A stretch of 64,000 bases of DNA from Nocardiopsis ansamitocini (GCF_030268225.1 NZ_BSQG01000003.1:406991-470990), one strand, 5' to 3'. Counted from the first letter of the stretch, positions 36,431 to 45,776 are shown. Made by a program: numbers and translations. The notes: a model not told the origin generated them from the letters alone.

Positions 36431-37507
36431 CTAAGGGCGGGAATGACGGGCGAGAAAGCCCTCGATCGCCTCGCCGACCTCGGGGGCGAAGGTCCGGTGG
36501 GAGTCCAGGACAGGGTCGCCCGGTTCGGTGCCGTACTCGCGGAAGATGTGGTCGGTGGCGGGAATGTCGACCCGCTCGACGTTGGTGAGAGCCTCCGTCA
36601 GACGGTCCACCTCCGAGCCTTCGACCTGGCTGTCGGCGGTCCCCCACAGCACCAGCGTCGGGGTCGAGGAGGGGAGGGCGGCGGCCAGTTCTGTCGGGTC
36701 CAACCGGTCGATCTCCTGGAGGAACGGCTCGACACCGGGGTAGAAGATCGAGTCCAGCGCCGTGCCCCGGTCGAGGTCGACCTCCTCGCCTGCACGGACG
36801 CGCGCGATGGCGTACCGGGTATCGCTCAGCATCTGGTCCACGTCGGTGCCCGCCATGCCCTGGCTCTCGGCCAGTCGAAGCTGTTCGGTCAGTTGCCGGT
36901 CCATGACGTCGAGATAGCGCGCTCCTACCGGAGCGGCCAGGATCAGCGCGGCGGGGGCGGGCTCGGTCAGTTCCGGGGCCCGCAGGGCGAACAGGCTGCC
37001 CTCGCTGTGACCGAGCACGATCAGTCGCTCCGGGTCGACCTCGGGTTGCGCCGTCAGCTCGGCGTAGGCGTCCGTGACCTCTTGGTCGAAGACGCCCAGG
37101 TCGACCTGGGCGCCTTCGGTACGGCTGGCCATGCCGGTCGTACCGGAACCCAGCTTGTCGTAGCGAAGCGAGGCCACTCCGGCATCGGCCAGCGCCGCCG
37201 CGAAGTTGCGATTGGTATCGGCGTCCGGCCGTCCCGGGTTGTTGCCGTCGCGGTCGGTGGGGCCGCTGCCGGAGATGATGAGAGCCGCAGGGACGGGGCC
37301 GGTGGTGTCATCAGGAACAGCGAACGTTCCGAACAGCGTGTCCGGGCCGCTGCTGAACTCGACCTCGCGTTCGGTCGCTGCGATCTCGTGCTCGTCCGAT
37401 CCAACGGTGTCCGGGGGCGATGTGCATGCCGCGGTCAGGACGAGAGAGCCGCACACGGCAAAGGAACCGAGTGCGCGAGCGAACGGCGGGCGGGGGGCAG
37501 AGGGCAT
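36431..37507 (-). CDS. Alpha/beta hydrolase lipoprotein
   Basis: This is a 358-residue protein with a signal ending in LTAAC, a probable lipobox (Cys about residue 28). The fold signature is ALIISGSGPTDRDGNNPGR at the oxyanion region, the nucleophile elbow LGHSEGS, and an acid/His pair probably in WGTADSQV and PATDHIFREYG. This is the pattern of exported esterases or peptidase-like hydrolases (DUF3887/acetylxylan-esterase type). It acts outside the membrane; the substrate is unknown. It lies downstream of lexA on the same strand but behind lexA's terminator. Confidence 0.85.
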   Translation of the reverse strand: MPSAPRPPFARALGSFAVCGSLVLTAACTSPPDTVGSDEHEIAATEREVEFSSGPDTLFGTFAVPDDTTGPVPAALIISGSGPTDRDGNNPGRPDADTNRNFAAALADAGVASLRYDKLGSGTTGMASRTEGAQVDLGVFDQEVTDAYAELTAQPEVDPERLIVLGHSEGSLFALRAPELTEPAPAALILAAPVGARYLDVMDRQLTEQLRLAESQGMAGTDVDQMLSDTRYAIARVRAGEEVDLDRGTALDSIFYPGVEPFLQEIDRLDPTELAAALPSSTPTLVLWGTADSQVEGSEVDRLTEALTNVERVDIPATDHIFREYGTEPGDPVLDSHRTFAPEVGEAIEGFLARHSRP

Positions 37508-37567
37508 GTTCCTACCGTATTGGGAGCTATGGCGGGGACTGGCACCCGGTCGCGCAGCGAAGCAGAA

Positions 37568-37600
37568 ACGGGCCCGCGATCGGATTGATCACGGGCCCGT
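37568..37600 (-). terminator. lexA terminator
   Basis: The inverted repeat ACGGGCCCG (37568-37576) and CGGGCCCGT (37592-37600) continues inward as GATC/GATC around GGATT after one mismatch. It lies about 20 bases beyond the lexA stop. Confidence 0.75.
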
Positions 37601-37620
37601 GCTAAACCGAGGCGAAGTCG

Positions 37621-38298
37621 TTACACCTTGCGCAAGACCGCGACGACCTTGCCGAGGATGGTGGCCTCGTCGCCGTTGATCGGCTCGTAGTCGTCGTTGC
37701 GGGGAAGGAGCCAGATGTGGTCGTCGTCGCGTTTGAACGTCTTCACCGTGGCCTCGTCGCCAAGTAGAGCGGCAACGATGTCGCCGTTGCTGGCTTCCGG
37801 TTGTTGGCGGACAACGACCAGGTCACCATCGGTAATGGCGGCGTCGATCATCGAATCGCCGACCACGGTCAGCATGAAGAGCTTGCCCTCGCCGACGAGT
37901 TGCCGGGGCAGGGTCAGGATGTCCTCGACCGCTTCCTCGGCCAGGATCGGCCCGCCCGCGGCGATACGTCCGACGACCGGGACATTGGTCGCCCGGGTCT
38001 CAGTTGTGTCCCGTTCGTGGTCGAGTTCGTCCCACGAACGGACTGGCGGCTGGCCGGGAATGCGAATTTCGACCGCCCGTGGGCGATTTTGATCGCGATG
38101 AAGGTAGCCCTTGCGTTGCAACACCTTCAGTTGGTGCGCGACACTGGAGGGGCTGGACAGTCCCACTGCATCACCGATCTCTCGGATGGACGGCGGGTAA
38201 CCGCGTTGTCGCACGTAGCGGTGAATGACGTTCAGAACACTCTGCTGGCGAGCGGTAAGTTTCGGTGCCTCGGCCGGTTCCTTCACGGGGGCCCGCAT
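37621..38298 (-). CDS. lexA: LexA SOS repressor
   Basis: This 225-residue repressor has an N-terminal winged helix ([40 protein letters not shown]) and a C-terminal self-cleaving peptidase domain. The cleavage site is Ala114-Gly115 in RIAAGG, the catalytic Ser is in VVGDSMIDA (about 149) and the Lys in ATVKTF (about 186). RecA filaments trigger cleavage after DNA damage, which derepresses SOS genes. ATG 38298 is preceded by GGGAAG; the frame continues to 38481, but the extension is not LexA-like. Two LexA boxes lie upstream, between it and the LysM gene. Confidence 0.95.
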   Translation of the reverse strand: MRAPVKEPAEAPKLTARQQSVLNVIHRYVRQRGYPPSIREIGDAVGLSSPSSVAHQLKVLQRKGYLHRDQNRPRAVEIRIPGQPPVRSWDELDHERDTTETRATNVPVVGRIAAGGPILAEEAVEDILTLPRQLVGEGKLFMLTVVGDSMIDAAITDGDLVVVRQQPEASNGDIVAALLGDEATVKTFKRDDDHIWLLPRNDDYEPINGDEATILGKVVAVLRKV

Positions 38299-38543
38299 GG
38301 TGTCGCTTCCCGTTTGGGCGGACCGGAGTGCGGAAACGGCCTTCCCTCTCACGTGAGGTTCCTGCGTTCCGTTGTTCTCCTCCGGCACGTCCGGCCTCCT
38401 CGGCGGTCGGTGTTCTCGGTGTGGGGCTTTCGGTGCTTGCGTCGGTGCTGTTTCACAAGGTGTATCGCGATGGTGTGACAAGCGCTCATCATCGGTATAC
38501 AGCGGCGAAACATGTCCAACGTTAGTCTCTGCTCAAGGCAATA

Positions 38544-38559
38544 TCAAACAAACGTTCGA
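38544..38559. promoter_or_regulatory. LexA (SOS) box 1
   Basis: TCAAACAAACGTTCGA matches the actinobacterial LexA consensus TCGAAC-N4-GTTCGA with one mismatch. It lies in the lexA/LysM divergent region. Confidence 0.7.
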
Positions 38560-38612
38560 GATGGTGCTGAAAAAATCCCTCGGATGCGGTAGTACTCGAA
38601 TATCGGTTCCAG

Positions 38613-38626
38613 CGAACAGATGTTCG
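38613..38626. promoter_or_regulatory. LexA (SOS) box 2
   Basis: CGAAC-AGAT-GTTCG is a perfect palindromic LexA box core. It lies 13 bases before the LysM gene start and so is well placed to block its promoter or early transcription. Confidence 0.85.
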
Positions 38627-38638
38627 AAGGGAAAGGTC

Positions 38639-39262
38639 ATGTCCGGACCCGTCCTACCGTCCGTCCCCCGCCCTGGTCATGCCGTGCTCGTCGGCAGGTC
38701 AGGGGCACCCGCCCGCTCCCCCCGGTGCGTGCACGGTGCACATGCGGTACAGGATCAGCCCGGCCCGGACGCATGTGACTGGTCCCGGGTGATTCCGGAA
38801 TGGCGAGGAGAGTTTGTGAACGGTGAGAGCGGCGCTACCGCGATCGCGGCCCCCCCGGTTTTCTCTAATCTTCCCGACCTCGGGTCGTTTACACCACCTC
38901 CGCGAAGAAAAGCGGCTCGCTCCGCACCGCGTCCTTCCGGCTCCCCGCGGCTGACCCGCCGAGGCCGTCTGGTGCTGGTCTCCGCGGCCGGTTCGGTGGC
39001 GGCCACCGCTTTCGCCTTCACCGTTCTCGCAGCTGTCGCCCTGGGGGCCTCCAGTGCCGGAGCCTCCACCGAAAGCCTCTTCGGCCTCGCCGAGTCCTCG
39101 ACGGTCGTCGTCGGCGAAGGCGACACTCTTTGGGACATCGCCCAACGGGTACGTCCTTTCGAGGACCCGCGCCGCACCGTCCAGGACATCGTCGACCTCA
39201 ACGGTCTTTCCGGCTCCGCGCTGGAGCCCGGCCAGGAGCTCGTGCTCCCCTCCGTTTCCTGA
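38639..39262 (+). CDS. LysM domain membrane protein, SOS-controlled (ChiZ/YneA-type)
   Basis: This 207-residue protein from ATG 38639 (GAAGGGAAAGG upstream) has a basic N-terminal region, one membrane segment (about residues 105-128, VSAAGSVAATAFAFTVLAAV) and a C-terminal LysM domain (about 155-205, VVVGEGDTLWDIAQRV, IVDLNGLSGSALEPGQELVLP). It is divergent from lexA with two LexA boxes between. This is the position of mycobacterial Rv2719c/ChiZ and functional analogue YneA, LysM proteins that suppress cell division after DNA damage. A later GTG at 38816 would shorten it. The role is inferred from context. Confidence 0.85.
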   Translation: MSGPVLPSVPRPGHAVLVGRSGAPARSPRCVHGAHAVQDQPGPDACDWSRVIPEWRGEFVNGESGATAIAAPPVFSNLPDLGSFTPPPRRKAARSAPRPSGSPRLTRRGRLVLVSAAGSVAATAFAFTVLAAVALGASSAGASTESLFGLAESSTVVVGEGDTLWDIAQRVRPFEDPRRTVQDIVDLNGLSGSALEPGQELVLPSVS

Positions 39263-39440
39263 CCGCGTCCGCCCCAGGGTGCACACGGTCCAGGCGGGCC
39301 CCGCGAAGCTGCGTGCTTTGGGGGTCCGCTTCTCCATGTCGGGGCCTCGGTCGTGGTGCCTGATTGTGGGCGGTGTGTCGATCGCGTTCCCCGCGGGTTG
39401 TGGCGACTTGCGTCGATCTGGCACCAGTCGTAAGTTTTGA

Positions 39441-39456
39441 CCACAACATCTAGTAC
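39441..39456 (+). promoter_or_regulatory. NrdR box 1
   Basis: CCACAACATCTAGTAC agrees with the NrdR consensus (C-W-A-t-A-T-a-T-W-G core). It is the first of two boxes 32 bases apart upstream of nrdR-nrdJ. The rest of the 368-base gap before nrdR shows no gene. Confidence 0.7.
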
Positions 39457-39472
39457 TTGCTTTGCACAAGTT

Positions 39473-39488
39473 GCCCAATAGCTTGTGC
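39473..39488 (+). promoter_or_regulatory. NrdR box 2
   Basis: GCCCAATAGCTTGTGC is a second, weaker NrdR box, start to start 32 bases (three helical turns) after the first. That is the usual spacing for cooperative NrdR binding. Confidence 0.6.
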
Positions 39489-39630
39489 TTTAGTGGGTAT
39501 CTAATGAGTCCGGGGGGCACGGTCTCCGGCAGTCGTGCACGGCACACAGTCGCCGCATCGCCCGAAAGGGGGGCGGCGTGCGGTCGTGCGACGACCACAA
39601 GACGAATAAGCCGAAGGGAGGCGAGCGGGC

Positions 39631-40092
39631 ATGCACTGTCCGTTCTGCCGGCACCCTGACACCAGGGTGATCGACAGCCGTTCGGCCGAGGACGGGGCGG
39701 CTATCCGCCGTCGCCGATCCTGTCCGATCTGTGAGCGCCGCTTCACCACCCAGGAGACGGTTCTCCTGATGGTCGCCAAGCGCTCCGGGGTCACCGAGGC
39801 GTTCTCGCGCACCAAGATCATCGCCGGTGTGCGCAGGGCCTGCCAGGGGCGTCCCGTCACCGAGGACGCTCTCGCGATCCTCGGTCAACGCGTGGAAGAG
39901 GCCGTTCGCGGGCGAGGCGCGGCCGAAGTGCCCGCCCACGAGGTCGGGCTGTCCATCCTGGGGCCGCTGCGCGAGCTCGACGAGGTCGCCTACCTGAGGT
40001 TCGCCTCGGTCTACCGCAGCTTCGAGTCCCTTGAAGATTTCGAGAACGAGATCGCCGGCCTGCGAGCGGACCGGGTCGCGTCAGTGGAATGA
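39631..40092 (+). CDS. nrdR: Transcriptional repressor NrdR
   Basis: This 153-residue repressor controls ribonucleotide reductase genes. It has a zinc ribbon with CPFC (residues 3-6) and CPIC (31-34), followed by an ATP-cone domain (about 46-136, with [20 protein letters not shown] and [28 protein letters not shown]). ATP/dATP binding to the cone sets DNA binding. ATG 39631 is preceded by GGGAGG. The gene is 121 bases before nrdJ, and its own promoter region has two NrdR boxes, so it is probably autoregulated. Confidence 0.96.
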   Translation: MHCPFCRHPDTRVIDSRSAEDGAAIRRRRSCPICERRFTTQETVLLMVAKRSGVTEAFSRTKIIAGVRRACQGRPVTEDALAILGQRVEEAVRGRGAAEVPAHEVGLSILGPLRELDEVAYLRFASVYRSFESLEDFENEIAGLRADRVASVE

Positions 40093-40213
40093 CCGCTCCT
40101 GCACCCAGTGGCAGGCCGGAGAGCCGTTGGTGCCGCAACGAGTCGCGTCCCACCGGGTACGCGGCCTGTCGAGCGGCGGCGACCGGATGCGGCCGAGCTG
40201 AGGGGGGCGTGCC

Positions 40214-43033
40214 ATGACCGGGACGGTGAACACGGAGGACAAGAACAACAGGGGCGAAAACCGTTCCGGTGCGGGGCTGCGGATACGGAGGGTCTTCACC
40301 TCGTCCGACGTCCATCCCTACGCAGAGCTCGAATGGGAGCGCCGCGACGTCGTCATGACCAACTGGCGCGACGGCACGGTCAACTTCGAGCAGCGCGGCG
40401 TGGAGTTCCCGGCCGCCTGGTCGATGAACGCCGCCCAGATCGTCACCACCAAGTACTTCCGCGGGACCGTCGGTGCTCCCGAGCGCGAGTGGAGCCTCAA
40501 GCACCTCGTGGACCGGGTGGTCGGTGTCTACACCGCGACCGGGCGCAGCCACGGCTACTTCGCCACCGACGAGGACGCCGAGATCTTCGACCACGAGCTC
40601 AAGTACGCCCTGGTCCACCAGCTGTTCAGTTTCAACTCCCCGGTCTGGTTCAACGTCGGGACCGGCTCCGCCCAGCAGGTCTCGGCGTGCTTCATTCTGG
40701 CCGTCGACGACACCATGGAGTCGATCCTCGACTGGTACAAGGAAGAGGGGGTCATCTTCAAGGGCGGGTCCGGCGCCGGGGTCAACCTCTCCCGTATCCG
40801 TTCCAGTCGAGAACTGCTCTCCTCCGGCGGAACCGCTTCCGGCCCCGTCTCCTTCATGCGCGGGGCCGACGCCTCGGCAGGAACGATCAAGTCCGGTGGG
40901 GCCACACGTCGCGCGGCCAAGATGGTCGTGCTGGACGTGGACCATCCCGATATCGAGGAGTTCGTGCGGGCGAAGGCGCACGAGGAGCACAAGATCCGCG
41001 CTCTGCGCGACGCGGGGTTCGACGTCGACCTCGGCGGTGCCGACCTCATCAGCGTCCAGTACCAGAACGCCAACAACTCGGTACGCGTCTCCGACGCCTT
41101 CATGCGTGCGGTCGGGACCGGTTCGGACTTCGGGCTCACCTCCCGACTGACCGGAGAGGTCGTCGCGACCGTGGACGCCGGGGGATTGTTCCGCACGATG
41201 GCTCGGGCCGCCTGGGAGTGCGCCGACCCGGGGATCCAGTACGACGGCACCATCAACGACTGGCACACTTCGCCCGCGGCCGGGCGGATCAGCGCGAGCA
41301 ACCCGTGCTCGGAGTACGTCCACCTGGACAACTCCTCGTGCAATCTGGCCTCGGTCAACCTGATGAAGCTGCTGAAGGGCGACGGCGCCTTCGACGTCGA
41401 GCGGTTCGAGCGACTCGTCGAGCTGGTCGTCACCGCGATGGACATCTCCATCGCCTTCGCCGATTTCCCCACTGAGAAGATCGGCGCCACCACCCGGGCC
41501 TTTCGCCAGTTGGGGGTCGGTTACGCCAACCTCGGCGCCCTGCTCATGGCGACCGGCCACGCCTACGACTCCGACGGCGGCCGGTCCGTCGCAGCCTCGA
41601 TCACCTCGCTCATGACCGCGACCGCCTACCGTCGCAGCGCCGAGCTCGCCGAGGCGGTCGGCCCCTACGACGGTTACAGCTCCAACGCCGTCGCCCACAA
41701 GCGCGTCATGCGCAAGCACGTCGCGGCCAACAAGGCCCTGCGCACCGTCGGTGCGCTGGAGAGGCCCATCCATCGGGCGGCGACCCGTGCCTGGCGGGAG
41801 TGCCTGGCAGCGGGAGAGCGCAGTGGCTGGCGCAATGCCCAGGCCAGTCTGCTCGCGCCCACCGGGACCATCGGTTTCATGATGGACTGCGACACCACCG
41901 GCATCGAACCGGACTTCTCGCTGGTGAAGTTCAAGAAGCTCGTGGGCGGCGGCTCCATGCAGATCGTCAACCAGGGGGTGCCGCGCGCGCTGCGCAACCT
42001 GGGCTACCGGGACGACCAGGTCGAGGCCATCGTCGACCACATCGCCGAACAAGGGCATGTCGTGGGCGCCCCCGGGCTCAAAGCGGAGCACTACCCGGTC
42101 TTCGACTGCGCGATGGGCAGGCGTTCCATCGCACCCATGGGGCACGTGACCATGATGGCCGCTGTCCAGCCGTTCCTCTCCGGCGCGGTGTCCAAGACCG
42201 TCAACGTCCCCGAGGACGCCACCGTCGAGGATTTCGAGCACCTCTACTTCCAGGGCTGGAAGCTCGGGCTGAAGGCCCTGGCCGTCTACCGGGACAACTG
42301 CAAGGTCGGCCAACCGCTCTCCGTCGGCAGAGCCGAGGGGAAGACGGAGCAGGGGCCGTCCTCCAGGGCGGAGGAGGACCGTGCCCGGGGCCCGGTCCGT
42401 CGCAGGCTGCCCAAGAGGCGTCCGAGCCAGACGGTGTCGTTCAGTCTCGGTGGTGCCGAGGGTTACATCACGGCCGGGTCCTACCCCGACGACGGTCTCG
42501 GCGAGGTCTTCCTGAAGCTGGGCAAGCAGGGATCGACCCTGGCCGGGGTCATGGACGCCTTCTCCATCGCGATCTCCATCGCCTTGCAGTACGGGGTGCC
42601 CCTGGAGACCTACGTTCAGAAGTTCACCAATATGCGCTTCGAACCGGCCGGCATGACCGACGACCCCGAGATCCGTATGGCGCAGTCCGTGGTCGACTAC
42701 GTCTTCCGTCGTTTGGCGCTGGACCACCTCCCCTATGAGCAACGTGCTGCCCTGGGCGTCCTCTCCACGGATGAACGGGCAGCCCAGGTGGCGGGGGAGG
42801 ATGCGTCCCAAGTCGCCACCCAGGTGGAGTCCTATGCCCAGTCGGCTCCGCCGGCCGGCTCCGGGGCTAAAGACGTACCCGCGCGTACGGTGCACGACTC
42901 CACCGAGTTGATGGAGCTCAAGCAGGGGTTCGTCGCCGACGCGCCGCTGTGCGTCGACTGCGGCACCAAGATGCTGCCGGCGGGGAGCTGCTACGCCTGC
43001 GAGGGCTGCGGCTCCACCAGCGGGTGCAGCTGA
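40214..43033 (+). CDS. nrdJ: Vitamin B12-dependent (class II) ribonucleotide reductase
   Basis: This 939-residue NrdJ reduces ribonucleotides to deoxyribonucleotides using adenosylcobalamin. Visible features are the ten-stranded barrel residues SFNSPVWFNVG, the redox cysteine in VSACFILAVDD, GGSGAGVNLSRIRS, the active-site finger loop NPCSEYVHLDNSSCNLASVN (about residue 363), and LLAPTGTIGFMMDCDTTG. The last 30 residues (CVDCG, CYACEGCGSTSGCS) are the cysteine tail that re-reduces the active site. A Lys/Arg/Glu-rich linker (about residues 705-735) precedes a TSCPD-like domain. It is co-transcribed with nrdR. Confidence 0.96.
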   Translation: MTGTVNTEDKNNRGENRSGAGLRIRRVFTSSDVHPYAELEWERRDVVMTNWRDGTVNFEQRGVEFPAAWSMNAAQIVTTKYFRGTVGAPEREWSLKHLVDRVVGVYTATGRSHGYFATDEDAEIFDHELKYALVHQLFSFNSPVWFNVGTGSAQQVSACFILAVDDTMESILDWYKEEGVIFKGGSGAGVNLSRIRSSRELLSSGGTASGPVSFMRGADASAGTIKSGGATRRAAKMVVLDVDHPDIEEFVRAKAHEEHKIRALRDAGFDVDLGGADLISVQYQNANNSVRVSDAFMRAVGTGSDFGLTSRLTGEVVATVDAGGLFRTMARAAWECADPGIQYDGTINDWHTSPAAGRISASNPCSEYVHLDNSSCNLASVNLMKLLKGDGAFDVERFERLVELVVTAMDISIAFADFPTEKIGATTRAFRQLGVGYANLGALLMATGHAYDSDGGRSVAASITSLMTATAYRRSAELAEAVGPYDGYSSNAVAHKRVMRKHVAANKALRTVGALERPIHRAATRAWRECLAAGERSGWRNAQASLLAPTGTIGFMMDCDTTGIEPDFSLVKFKKLVGGGSMQIVNQGVPRALRNLGYRDDQVEAIVDHIAEQGHVVGAPGLKAEHYPVFDCAMGRRSIAPMGHVTMMAAVQPFLSGAVSKTVNVPEDATVEDFEHLYFQGWKLGLKALAVYRDNCKVGQPLSVGRAEGKTEQGPSSRAEEDRARGPVRRRLPKRRPSQTVSFSLGGAEGYITAGSYPDDGLGEVFLKLGKQGSTLAGVMDAFSIAISIALQYGVPLETYVQKFTNMRFEPAGMTDDPEIRMAQSVVDYVFRRLALDHLPYEQRAALGVLSTDERAAQVAGEDASQVATQVESYAQSAPPAGSGAKDVPARTVHDSTELMELKQGFVADAPLCVDCGTKMLPAGSCYACEGCGSTSGCS

Positions 43034-43440
43034 CCCCTCGTCCGCCGGCCGTCCGCGGTGCGACTCGACCCGTGCACCCGAGAAGCCGGGGATCGAGACC
43101 GACGCGCTTTTCGCGGCCGGGGAGGATCCGACGCCTTTCACGCAGAACAAGAAGAGGGGCGGCGTCCTTCGATGCTGATCGGGCGCGCCGTCCGGTTCCG
43201 CGGGGCGCCGGATGCCGACCGTACAGGGGAGGACGCGCTGAGTGCACGCCCAGCCAATCGTCACTCTTGGTTACGAAGTACAACTTTTTTATGACATCGA
43301 TGTCGAATGATGCAACGGTTCCATGACATCTGTCCTGATTGGCGGGGTCAACGCGCATATAGCCGCTTTGGCGGGTGAGACTCTGCGGGTCGTTCCAACG
43401 GTTTTCGTAACCGTCCCGCCACGGAGGAGCAGATCCGCCT
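43034..43440. promoter_or_regulatory. Intergenic region before the AGCS gene, with a 12-bp palindrome
   Basis: No gene is seen in 407 bases. An A/T-rich part contains GACATCGATGTC (43293-43304), a perfect 12-bp palindrome. The octamer ATGACATC occurs at 43291 and again at 43323, exactly 32 bases apart. A small hairpin ACGGTT-TTCGT-AACCGT is at 43398-43414. These look like operator sites for the symporter gene; the regulator is unknown. Confidence 0.45.
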
Positions 43441-44904
43441 ATGCAACAGCTGACCGATGCCATCGGTGCCTTCAACGACGGCCTCTTCTGGCCCCTGCTC
43501 ATCGTCATCCTGGCCGTTTCGAGTATCTACTTCTCGGCTCGGCTGGGCCTGGTGCAGTTCCGGTTGATCCCCGATATGTTCCGCGCGCTGAAAAGTGGCC
43601 CTGACTCCTCACACGAGGGTGGCAAGAAGCAGTCCATCTCCTCGTTCCAGGCGTTCGCGATCTCGGCCGCCGGGCGAGTGGGCACCGGTAACGTCGCCGG
43701 CGTGGCCACAGCGATCTCGGTCGGCGGCCCCGGCGCGGTGATGTGGATGTGGATCATGGCGATGGTGCTGGGGGCGGCGAGTTTCGTCGAGTCCACGCTC
43801 GCCCAGCTCTACAAGGTCCCGCACAGCACCGGGTTCCGCGGTGGTCCCGCCTACTACATGCAGTACGGCCTGGGGCGGCGCTGGATGGGGGTGCTCTTCG
43901 CGATCACCATCACGGTGACCTTCGGGTTCGTGTTCAACGCGGTGCAGTCCAACACCATCTCCACCACGTTGGTCGGCTCGGTCGGTGAATTCGGTGCCGA
44001 CACCGACGCCCTGCCCTGGCTGCCCGCGGCCATCGGTGTCGGGCTGGTGCTGCTCACCGCGGCCGTCATCTTCGGCGGGGTCAAGCGCATCGCCAACGTC
44101 GCCCAGACCCTGGTGCCGCTGATGGCCGGCCTCTACCTGCTCCTCGGTATCGCCGTTGTGGCCATGAACGTGGAGAAGATCCCCGGGGTCATCGCACTGA
44201 TCGTCACCCACGCGTTCGGTATCCGCGAGGTCGCGGCGGCCGGACTGGGGACCGCCATCATCCAGGGAGTGCGGCGCGGCATGTTCTCCAACGAAGCCGG
44301 TCTGGGCTCCGCTCCCAACGCCGGTGCCACCGCCTCGGTCAGCCACCCTGTGAAGCAGGGGCTCGTGCAGACGCTCGGCGTCTACTTCGACACCCTCGTC
44401 GTCTGCTCCATCACCGCTTTCATCATCCTGGTCGCGAACCCCACCTACGGCGAGGACCTGGGGGCCACCATGACCCAGGACGCGCTGGGCGCGAACCTGG
44501 GCAGCTGGGCGGTGCACGTGCTCACCGTCATCATCTTCCTGCTGGCCTTCACCTCGGTGCTGGGCAACTACTACTACGGCGAGTCCAACATCGGCTTCCT
44601 CAACTCCAGCGAGAAGGTGATGACCGCCTACAAGTGGGTGTTCCTCCTGGCCACCTTCCTGGGGTCGATCGGTTCCATCCAGCTGGTCTGGACGCTGGCC
44701 GACACCACCATGGGCTTTATGGCCCTGGTCAACCTGGCCGCGATCATCCCGCTCGGCGCGGTCGCCTACAAGCTCCTCAAGGACTACCTCGACCAGCGCA
44801 AGCAGGGACTGGACCCGGTCTTCACCCGGGACCGTCTCCCCGAACTGCGCAACGTGCAGTGCTGGGAAGCGCGGACTGCGGAGCGCGACAGCGCCCTGAG
44901 CTGA
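43441..44904 (+). CDS. Alanine/glycine:cation symporter (AGCS family)
   Basis: This is a 487-residue integral membrane protein with about 10-11 transmembrane segments. AGCS signatures are GTGNVAGVATAI near the N-terminus, FRGGPAYYMQYGLGRRWMG, RRGMFSNEAGLGSAPNAGAT and the C-terminal FLLAFTSVLGNYYYGE. These proteins import alanine or glycine with Na+ or H+. ATG 43441 has GGAGGAG. It stands alone behind an operator-like region. Confidence 0.95.
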   Translation: MQQLTDAIGAFNDGLFWPLLIVILAVSSIYFSARLGLVQFRLIPDMFRALKSGPDSSHEGGKKQSISSFQAFAISAAGRVGTGNVAGVATAISVGGPGAVMWMWIMAMVLGAASFVESTLAQLYKVPHSTGFRGGPAYYMQYGLGRRWMGVLFAITITVTFGFVFNAVQSNTISTTLVGSVGEFGADTDALPWLPAAIGVGLVLLTAAVIFGGVKRIANVAQTLVPLMAGLYLLLGIAVVAMNVEKIPGVIALIVTHAFGIREVAAAGLGTAIIQGVRRGMFSNEAGLGSAPNAGATASVSHPVKQGLVQTLGVYFDTLVVCSITAFIILVANPTYGEDLGATMTQDALGANLGSWAVHVLTVIIFLLAFTSVLGNYYYGESNIGFLNSSEKVMTAYKWVFLLATFLGSIGSIQLVWTLADTTMGFMALVNLAAIIPLGAVAYKLLKDYLDQRKQGLDPVFTRDRLPELRNVQCWEARTAERDSALS

Positions 44905-45001
44905 GCGTGAAAGGGCGACGGACGTCTTGAGCGGGTGCGAATTTCCGTTTCCGGTCGGCCGTTGCTCCCAGCTCCTCCAGGCTCTCCGCCCCGTACCAGT
45001 G

Positions 45002-45034
45002 ACCCCGCTGCCATCCGACGAATGGCAGCGGGGT
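45002..45034 (+). terminator. Terminator before the CBS gene
   Basis: A 13-bp perfect stem, ACCCCGCTGCCAT (45002-45014) and ATGGCAGCGGGGT (45022-45034), with a 7-base loop. It lies about 100 bases beyond the symporter stop. Confidence 0.75.
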
Positions 45035-45088
45035 TACTGCTGAAGGAGAGGGGGTAGCCCGTCGGACACCGACAGAAAGGTGTCCGCC

Positions 45089-45517
45089 ATGCGTATCGCG
45101 GAAATTCTGCGGAAAAAGGGGGCCGCAGTCGTCACCGTGGCCCCCGAGACGACCGTTGCAACGCTCATCACCGATCTGGCCAGGCACAACATCGGAGCGA
45201 TGGTGGTGGAGCGCAGCGGTGAGATCGCCGGTATCGTCTCTGAGCGCGATGTCGTACGCCGCCTCGCCGAACGCGGCCCGGAGGTGCTGTCCGCGCCGGT
45301 GGCCCAGATCATGACCGCTGTGGTGGTCATCTGCACCCCGCACGACACCGTGGACACCCTCACCGTGCTCATGACCGAGCGCCGTGTCCGCCACGTCCCC
45401 GTCATCGCCGACGGCGGCCTGGCCGGGATCGTCAGCATCGGCGATGTGCTCAAGAACCACATCAAGCAGTTGGAGGAACACCGCGAACAGCTAGAGGCCT
45501 ACATCAGTCAGGGCTGA
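45089..45517 (+). CDS. Two-CBS-domain protein
   Basis: This 142-residue cytoplasmic protein is made almost wholly of two CBS motifs (VVTVAPETTVATLITDLARHNIGAMVVERSGE..., GIVSERDVVRRLAERG, then VVICTPHDTVDTLTVLMTERRVRHVPV, GIVSIGDVLKNHIKQ). CBS pairs bind adenosyl nucleotides and act as energy sensors. ATG 45089 has AAAGG eight bases upstream; GTG 45080 is an alternative. It lies 446 bases before the SPFH pair, with no proof of a joint role. Confidence 0.88.
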   Translation: MRIAEILRKKGAAVVTVAPETTVATLITDLARHNIGAMVVERSGEIAGIVSERDVVRRLAERGPEVLSAPVAQIMTAVVVICTPHDTVDTLTVLMTERRVRHVPVIADGGLAGIVSIGDVLKNHIKQLEEHREQLEAYISQG

Positions 45518-45776
45518 GGCGCGGTCACTCCGACGAGTGCCGGGTGTGCGCCCCGGTCGCCCGTTCACCGTGAGGACGAGAAGAAGGACCACGACCAGCC
45601 GCGGCCCGGAACCGTGCCCCGCTCCAGAGCGGCCACCGTCGTCCCCGGGCAGCCGGGCGGGCTGGTTCCGATGCCGTACGCGTCCTTCACCGGCAACCCT
45701 CCGTGGTCGGTCCTGTACGTGTTCTGGCCCATGAGTAAAGAGGCTAGAGCGGTATCGACTGTCGTGTAGTGCTTTC

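Noticed and set aside
38299-38481. N-terminal extension of LexA
   Set aside because: The upstream residues are not LexA-like, and ATG 38298 has a good ribosome binding site.
39263-39630. Cobalamin riboswitch before nrdR-nrdJ
   Set aside because: Expected from the B12-dependent reductase, but no B12-box-like core could be found. NrdR boxes explain the regulation instead.
39857-43264. Open frame of 1135 codons on the minus strand over nrdR-nrdJ
   Set aside because: It is antisense to nrdJ, whose product is unmistakable. Long empty antisense frames are expected at this GC content.
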